The notes under the pieces were generated by a model that saw only the letters and a list, made by a program, of their open reading frames with translations, ran no database searches and was not told the origin of the DNA. A DNA stretch of 37,937 bases. Origin: JBBKWX01 sp037969175 (GTDB lineage Bacteria > Bacteroidota > Bacteroidia > AKYH767-A > JBBKVM01). The position numbers were made by a program, and so were the translations under genes. The stretch is from contig JBBKWX010000173.1 in NCBI GenBank assembly GCA_037969175.1, forward strand, positions 1-37,937, given 5' to 3'. Below are positions 32,820 through 37,937 of this stretch, piece by piece. Each line of letters starts with the position of its first letter. Positions within the stretch are counted from its first letter, which is position 1.

Positions 32820-33193
32820 AAAGTGAAATGAATGATGATGACATCCGGAAATTATTCCGGGAAACATTGGACACGGAAACTTCAAAAGATTTTTCTGCCT
32901 TGGTCATGAATGAAATAAATTTGATCCCTGCGAAAAAGATAAAAAGTCGGCCTGACCTGACGGTTCTGATAATATTCTTTGTATTCATAGGCTTACTTGG
33001 AGCTAGCATATTCTTGCCTTCAAATCAAACACCCGAAAGCACGGGGAGCTATTTTGAGGGTATACTATTCTTGATCAACAAGGTCGTTCTTACTCTATCC
33101 AAGTTTCAAAATTATATTACCGGGTTGGGCTTACTTTTGCTGTTAAACTATAGTTTTGAATATTTTATGAAAAGAATAACTCATGCACTTTGA
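32816..33193 (+). CDS. Small membrane protein, probable anti-sigma factor
   Basis: 125 aa. A polar N-terminal part (about 1-42, MKSEMNDDDIRKLFRETLDTETSKDFSALVMNEIN) is followed by two membrane segments (about 46-67, LTVLIIFFVFIGLLGASIFL; and about 96-112, ITGLGLLLLLNYSFEYF). No known domain recognised and no zinc-binding HxxxCxxC motif. Its 4-base overlap with the sigma gene, its size and topology are those of Bacteroidota anti-sigma-like partners. A helix such as DDIRKLFRETL could contact the sigma factor; this is inference. Confidence 0.7.
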   Translation: MKSEMNDDDIRKLFRETLDTETSKDFSALVMNEINLIPAKKIKSRPDLTVLIIFFVFIGLLGASIFLPSNQTPESTGSYFEGILFLINKVVLTLSKFQNYITGLGLLLLLNYSFEYFMKRITHAL

Positions 33194-33259
33194 TTTATTA
33201 TTCAATAATTTATACCTTGGGTTTGGATTTTGGAGTAAATAACCACCACAACCTGATTT

Positions 33260-33844
33260 ATGCAAACAGAAAAGGCTGTACAATTCGCTTTAGACAAACT
33301 CAAGTCAGAACTTTCTGCTTCTTTAGTGTATCATGATACTAATCATACGCTGGAAGTGATGGAGCAATCAAATGCAATTGCCGAAGTTTGTGGTATATCA
33401 AAAAAAGAAATAGAATTATTAAAGACTGCGGCTGCGTTTCATGACATAGGTTATATTTATGTTTATGATGGTCACGAAGCAAAAAGTTGCGAAATGGCAA
33501 GGATCATACTCCCTGAATTTTCATTTGATGAACAAGAAATAGAACGGGTTTGCAAACTGATAATGACCACCAAAATGCCGCAAAGTCCATTTGATCTTGA
33601 GTCAGGAATATTGTGTGATGCGGATCTGGATTATCTGGGAAGAAATGATTATGATGAAAAAGCGGATGCGCTTAGGGTTGAATTGGAAAGTATTGGCTTG
33701 GTCTATGATGAAAAAGAATGGTTATCCATTCAATTCAATTTTGTAAAAAATCATAAATACCATTCGCCGGAAGAACAGCAAAGACGTAATCAAGGTAAGA
33801 AGCAAAACCTCGATATTATTGAATCCCGATTAAGAAACGCGTAA
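33260..33844 (+). CDS. Small HD-domain phosphohydrolase
   Basis: 194 aa, soluble. HD metal-binding residues are in place: His25/His29 (YHDTNHTLEV), the HD pair His61-Asp62 (AAAFHDIGY), His72 (DGHEAKS), and a C-terminal Asp in CDADLDYLGR. Proteins of this build hydrolyse nucleotides or cyclic nucleotides, but this one has no GYP motif or other specificity mark, so the substrate stays open. The gene converges on the cNMP-binding fusion gene and their 3' ends overlap by 15 bases. An HD enzyme next to a cNMP-binding protein is suggestive, but no more. Confidence 0.85.
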   Translation: MQTEKAVQFALDKLKSELSASLVYHDTNHTLEVMEQSNAIAEVCGISKKEIELLKTAAAFHDIGYIYVYDGHEAKSCEMARIILPEFSFDEQEIERVCKLIMTTKMPQSPFDLESGILCDADLDYLGRNDYDEKADALRVELESIGLVYDEKEWLSIQFNFVKNHKYHSPEEQQRRNQGKKQNLDIIESRLRNA

Positions 33845-36800
33845 TTGTTCAATTTCCTGTTTCAACTGAACGATTAAGTGGTTCTGTCTTCTTAATCTTC
33901 CTGAAATTATTTTCAACACTCCCTGCATTACTTCGGATCTATCTGACATCAATTCATAAAAATCATATTGTTCTATCTTGAGCAACAGTGCATCCGTTAA
34001 TGCTCTGGCTGTTGCAGATCTTGGTTCATCATCCAATAAACTTTGTTCCCCGAAAAAATCACCTTCACCAAGGACTGCAAGAACATGCTCCCCAGATTCA
34101 ATATTCACTTTTCCCGAATGAATCATAAACATACAATCTCCCGGATCCTTCATTTCAAAGATCACTTTTGATTCTCTCAAATAAACCGGATTAGAGATCG
34201 CAGCGATCTCTGCTAAAATATGATCCGGAGTATCTCTGAAGATACCCGAGTTTCTTAGAAGGATCATTTTTTCAAGAAAGGGAAATCCGGGACTACTTTC
34301 TTTTGTTTTCATTTTCGGTAGATTTATTTCGTCGTTATTTATAATTGATTTAGCAAAATCAGAAATATCCTTGTCTTCATGCTTTTCAAGGGGTTTAGCT
34401 AAATCAGAAAGACCATTATTCAAACAATAATCAAGGCTATACATTACGGTCGCTTTGCTGAACCATCGGGTATTTTTCTCAATTATTTTATGGATCATTA
34501 TTTCAGGATGTTCCGGAGATTTACTAGCATGATGTCTTTTTTCATAAAATTGTTCATACAAATAATTCACTTTTCGGAATAGCACTGCAGGCAGATCCGC
34601 CTCAAGTGATTCCATAGCAGCTGCACGTTTCGCTTCAGATCCCTTTGCAAATTCATTCAATATTCTGTTATAAATAGAAGCATCTCTTCCATGCGCACTA
34701 TGATAAATTAAATATTCAAATAGATAGGGAATAAAGTCGGTAAGTGAAGTGGAGAGCTTCTCCGGTAAAATATGCCTGTTATGTAAATGAAATTGTAAAT
34801 TCTCAACAGTATCTTCAAATGAACGTGCAATTATTTCACGTTGATCCGAATTGAGTAACCAACCGGATCTGTTAAGCCGTCTCAGAATAAGTTTATCTGT
34901 GTAAACATCAAGTCGGCCAAATTGCTTTAACAAAAATTCAGTAAGATCAACTTCTTTTATTCCTGAAGCAATACGTATCCACACATGAAGTTTGTCCCTG
35001 CTCCCCTTTTGATTATTCTCCAAAGCTTTTTCTATTAATGGCAAGGCGAAAGCTCCGGCGAGACTAATATAATTCTTAGCTATATTGAGTAATTCTTTGT
35101 CTTCTAAATATTCTTGTAGCAGTTCCAGCAGCGCACGATCTCTACTCTTACATATAGCCATTATACAAATCTCTCTCAATTCGAAATCATCCGATTTAAG
35201 AAACCGCTTGAGTGAATTGTAGTATTCTTCAAGTTTGTGTTTACAAACAAGTTTGATAAAATGAATATTATCATCAAGATTTGTACTATTCTGCCAAGTC
35301 TCCAGGTCGGCCAATAGCATAGTATTTTTTGAATTGCTGTCAATTGCAAATAATTTGTTTGCAATGATATAATTCATTTCACTATCATTAAATTGCCTGT
35401 ATCTATTTAGGTCTTCATTAACCAATAAATCCTTGGCCAATAAGGCACGTAAAGCAGCATGGCGATATTCAGGCTTATCTGACATACTTAAATCCACCAA
35501 AATGTTTTTAGCATTTGGAATATCAAAATCTTCCAACAGACCAATTGCTTTGAGTTTCACTTCAGGCATTGAGCTATTGAGCAAGTTTGGGTATTCCTTT
35601 TCCAACAATTTCGGCGCACTCTCTTTTAACAGTGTCATACAATAGATCACCGTAGTATATTTATCACTCTTAATATTCTTCGTCAATACGGTTATAGAAT
35701 CCTTATCCGGATGAAATCCTGAACCACCATCTACAAATCTTCTTGTGATCGCTTGCTGAACCACTTTTAAATAATCTCCAAATCGAAATTGGGCAATAAG
35801 TATCCAAATTACCATACACACCGAGAGCATGATCATCGATATCAGGATCAATTGAGAACCCATTGCAGACTCCAGGGTGATCAGGAAAAATCCGGCCAGG
35901 ATAAGAGCGGCAGGTTCAACCCAACCTTCAGTGAGAACATGCGCAAATTGTTTATTATGGAGATCCAATGGCTGGAACATGGCTAGAAAAGAAGGATATA
36001 TCAATGAGTACTTCAATACTTCTGATATGAAGAATAATAAGATCAGCATATAGAATGAAATACCTCCCTTTGTGAAGACGAATCCTGCAACAATGATAAT
36101 TGAAAGTATCAGTGGAGTGAGTTGAGTCACTTTCTTCAATCCGGAAAATGCAATTATCCGGCCTGTCATAAATCCTTTTACAATAACTATCACAAGGTTA
36201 CTAGTTGCATAGACCACACTGAAAAAGAATGCCAGATCATCTGTGCTTTTTGCTTGATCCTGCACTTCAGAAAGAAATACAAATTGTATGATCCCATAGC
36301 TGAATGCATAAACGAAAGATATGGCTGATAAAAAAATGATCAGCCGGAAAGCAGTATTTTTTGTATTAACGTGATAAGAACTTTCTTCAACATGTCCATG
36401 TCCTGCATTTTCAGTTTCATCTGAACTTTCAATCATGAATAGAAAAGAGCAAAGAAATGACACTACTGCTATTAGAAACAAGGTGGATAATTCAAATCTG
36501 GGTATGAGCAAGAATACCATCAAATAACCCAGAACTTTAGCAGGAATATCACCTGAGCTTATCAGACCAAATAAGCGTTTACTTTGTCTTATATTAAACG
36601 CAGCGGAGCTCATCCCCCAAAACTCAAGGCTGGAAAGCATATATAAAGATCTAAATCCGGCAAATATCAGGAAGCTCCAAACAACAGGATTCCAATATGT
36701 TATTCCTACCCAGGATATGCCGGAGATAAAGATCAATAGTAGTAATATGAATTTATTGAACGTATGTATTTCCAGCTTATGTTCAAGTGTTGTGAACATG

Positions 36801-37021
36801 ATGGAAACCAGAAACATGATCACTCCGGAAAGGATAAATACCTGCGGAAGATCTTTAATAGTATGATTGTTAAGAAAAAGCGTGATTGCTGCAATGAAGA
36901 AAGTTGCAGTACCTAATCCGTTAAAAAAATGGTGTAAAAAAAGAGAACGCACCTGAACAACTTCATTGGCCCTTACATTGAAAAGGCCTGAAACGATCTT
37001 ATGCTTAGTTTTCCCTGACAT
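33830..37021 (-). CDS. Transporter-like/HEAT-repeat/cyclic-nucleotide-binding fusion protein
   Basis: 1063 aa in three parts. Residues about 20-425 hold ten to twelve hydrophobic segments like an NTP/NDP exchange (ADP/ATP translocase, TlcC-like) or MFS protein (VRSLFLHHFFNGLGTATFF; LFGLISSGDIPAKVLGYL; ILLFFISEVLKYSLIYPSF). Residues about 440-890 are helical HEAT-like repeats (MPEVKLKAIGLLEDFDIPNA; PEYRHAALRALL). Residues about 913-1045 are a cNMP-binding domain with the phosphate-binding cassette FGEQSLLDDEPRSATARA, in which Glu992 and Arg1001 are the residues that hold the cyclic nucleotide in CAP/PKA. The tail QLKQEIEQLRVS looks coiled-coil. Probably a membrane protein gated or tuned by a cyclic nucleotide; transport activity is not shown. 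Confidence 0.85.
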   Translation of the reverse strand: MSGKTKHKIVSGLFNVRANEVVQVRSLFLHHFFNGLGTATFFIAAITLFLNNHTIKDLPQVFILSGVIMFLVSIMFTTLEHKLEIHTFNKFILLLLIFISGISWVGITYWNPVVWSFLIFAGFRSLYMLSSLEFWGMSSAAFNIRQSKRLFGLISSGDIPAKVLGYLMVFLLIPRFELSTLFLIAVVSFLCSFLFMIESSDETENAGHGHVEESSYHVNTKNTAFRLIIFLSAISFVYAFSYGIIQFVFLSEVQDQAKSTDDLAFFFSVVYATSNLVIVIVKGFMTGRIIAFSGLKKVTQLTPLILSIIIVAGFVFTKGGISFYMLILLFFISEVLKYSLIYPSFLAMFQPLDLHNKQFAHVLTEGWVEPAALILAGFFLITLESAMGSQLILISMIMLSVCMVIWILIAQFRFGDYLKVVQQAITRRFVDGGSGFHPDKDSITVLTKNIKSDKYTTVIYCMTLLKESAPKLLEKEYPNLLNSSMPEVKLKAIGLLEDFDIPNAKNILVDLSMSDKPEYRHAALRALLAKDLLVNEDLNRYRQFNDSEMNYIIANKLFAIDSNSKNTMLLADLETWQNSTNLDDNIHFIKLVCKHKLEEYYNSLKRFLKSDDFELREICIMAICKSRDRALLELLQEYLEDKELLNIAKNYISLAGAFALPLIEKALENNQKGSRDKLHVWIRIASGIKEVDLTEFLLKQFGRLDVYTDKLILRRLNRSGWLLNSDQREIIARSFEDTVENLQFHLHNRHILPEKLSTSLTDFIPYLFEYLIYHSAHGRDASIYNRILNEFAKGSEAKRAAAMESLEADLPAVLFRKVNYLYEQFYEKRHHASKSPEHPEIMIHKIIEKNTRWFSKATVMYSLDYCLNNGLSDLAKPLEKHEDKDISDFAKSIINNDEINLPKMKTKESSPGFPFLEKMILLRNSGIFRDTPDHILAEIAAISNPVYLRESKVIFEMKDPGDCMFMIHSGKVNIESGEHVLAVLGEGDFFGEQSLLDDEPRSATARALTDALLLKIEQYDFYELMSDRSEVMQGVLKIISGRLRRQNHLIVQLKQEIEQLRVS

Positions 37022-37271
37022 AGTGTTGATTAAAGCATCGAAATTAACATTCTCACTTAAAACGACAAAGTATTGTATGTGTATTAATTACATTACCTGT
37101 CAGACGGTAGATTCCATATAGCAAAATTATTTAAGAGGATCTGGTAATTAATCCTAGTTTAAGCATGGTTTTTGATTGGAGGATTGCTCCTGTTTACAAT
37201 TCCAAATTCAGGATTGGATAAATAAATTCCTTCTTTCCATATTTTATTAATCTTCATTATCAATAATTCAA

Positions 37272-37300
37272 TTGATAAGATTAAAATCTGTGTAATTTTG
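37272..37300 (+). promoter_or_regulatory. Bacteroidetes-type promoter of the L,D-transpeptidase gene
   Basis: TTG (37272-37274), 18 bases, TAATTTTG (37293-37300). Only 6 bases separate the -7 box from the ATG at 37307, so the mRNA would start at or just before the start codon. Confidence 0.6.
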
Positions 37301-37306
37301 CCTCCT

Positions 37307-37937
37307 ATGAAGAATGTTATCAAGTTGTTTTTCTTGTTATCTATTGTTTTTACTGCTTGTAATACTGCTTCTGATAAGCTCGGACTCTCTGAAAAGGATG
37401 ATCCGGAAACCCAAACAAAAAATATCGAGGATGCAATTGAAGAATCTCTGTTCACAGAACAAGATACAATTACTCCAATAGCTATTGAGCATCTTCTTTC
37501 ACATAAGGATATAAAATTATTCTATCAACGAAGAAATTGGAAACCAGTATGGACAAGTAAAAATGATATCGATAGTATAGCATTTGATCTATTAATTGAA
37601 ATTGACAATGCTATTAATTATGGGTATTCACCCGGCTTGTTTCATGCATCACAGATTCGGTCATTGATAGAAGACAGATCTAATTGGTCGCAAAAAGATA
37701 GAGTACTGACTGAATTCATGTTGACGGATGCATTCATGTTATTCTCATCCGCATTAAAGTATGGGATAATTGATAAAAACAGTCAAAAATTAAATTATAA
37801 AGCATTTGAAAAAGACGAAATGTCAGCATTGCTGGATTCGTTTTTTACTGTAAAAAAGAGAACTGACTTTTTCGGTAAAGTCCAAAACAAAAACCCCCGC
37901 TATGTTGCTTTTCACAAAGTTTACCTACAATTTTTAG
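37307..37937 (+). CDS. YcbB/LdtD-like murein L,D-transpeptidase, N-terminal part (runs off window)
   Basis: Partial gene, open from ATG 37307 to the window end (210 codons). Lipoprotein signal with lipobox FTAC (Cys at about residue 18) after a hydrophobic stretch (MKNVIKLFFLLSIV). The visible part matches the N-terminal scaffold domain of YcbB-type enzymes: LFYQRRNWKPVWTS, INYGYSPGLFHASQI, LTDAFMLFSSALKYGIID, and LLDSFF before NPRYVAFHKVYLQF. The catalytic YkuD domain with its SHGC-type cysteine would lie beyond the edge and cannot be checked. Such enzymes make 3-3 cross-links in peptidoglycan from the periplasmic side. Confidence 0.82.
   Translation, partial: MKNVIKLFFLLSIVFTACNTASDKLGLSEKDDPETQTKNIEDAIEESLFTEQDTITPIAIEHLLSHKDIKLFYQRRNWKPVWTSKNDIDSIAFDLLIEIDNAINYGYSPGLFHASQIRSLIEDRSNWSQKDRVLTEFMLTDAFMLFSSALKYGIIDKNSQKLNYKAFEKDEMSALLDSFFTVKKRTDFFGKVQNKNPRYVAFHKVYLQFL

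Noticed and set aside
33194..33259. Promoter for the HD gene in the 66-base gap
   Set aside because: TTTG strings are present, but none is preceded by TA at the right distance; nothing supportable.
37159..37455. 98-aa minus-strand frame at the right end
   Set aside because: It lies antisense over the promoter and lipoprotein signal of the L,D-transpeptidase gene, which has a clear family match and promoter; the minus frame has no recognisable features.

Overview
The window looks like a chromosomal segment of an AT-rich Bacteroidota (Bacteroidetes), most like a Chitinophagia/Sphingobacteriia-type environmental lineage. The pointers are type IX secretion (T9SS) sorting domains of both classes (type A on the 1485-aa subtilase, CHU_C/type B on the 148-aa protein), a DUF5686 outer-membrane protein, a DUF6249 protein, ECF sigma genes overlapping anti-sigma-like genes by ATGA, weak Shine-Dalgarno sequences, and promoters of the Bacteroidetes type (TTG, 17-23 bases, TAnnTTTG). 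The lineage below phylum is inference. I saw no tRNA, rRNA, CRISPR array, intact IS or prophage.

Layout. 1-812: start of a secreted adhesin-like gene running off the left edge. 921-4014: housekeeping genes aspS, an NRDE/TANGO2-like gene and tadA. 4015-8462: a two-component island on the minus strand, with two single-domain response regulators, a 1001-aa soluble multi-PAS histidine kinase and a stand-alone PAS-like protein that resembles the kinase N-terminus. 8508-8954: a miniature T9SS cargo. 8955-10042: a gene-free 1.1 kb stretch holding a MITE-like element with 29-bp inverted ends. 10043-13002: an M16 peptidase gene split by a frameshift. 13077-15984: bacilliredoxin and a DUF5686 protein. 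16064-18609: ECF sigma factor, anti-sigma-like protein and outer-membrane beta-barrel protein. 18680-21047: a translation/ribosome-linked cluster (RimJ/RimL-like GNAT, S4/Hsp15-like, RimB-like retropepsin, RimK). 21048-26580 (minus): giant subtilase, ICMT/NnrU-like membrane protein, cyclophilin. 26789-31814: MacAB-type ABC system with two paralogous permeases, an adaptor and a methyltransferase. 31817-33193: DUF6249 gene divergent from a second ECF sigma/anti-sigma-like pair. 33260-37021: small HD phosphohydrolase facing a 1063-aa transporter-like/HEAT/cNMP-binding fusion. 37307-end: start of a YcbB-type L,D-transpeptidase lipoprotein.

Regulation. The most striking pattern is a shared ECF-type promoter grammar. 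TGTAAC followed after 17-18 bases by GTCTTA or ATCTAA stands before the first ECF sigma gene, before the beta-barrel gene in its cluster, and before both genes diverging from 32147-32246. In that last gap the two promoters are mirror images: TGTAACC, 15 bases, GCATCTAATAGATAA, identical on the two strands. This suggests each sigma factor drives its own operon plus an adjacent envelope gene. Several genes also have a promoter so close to the start codon that leaderless mRNAs are plausible.
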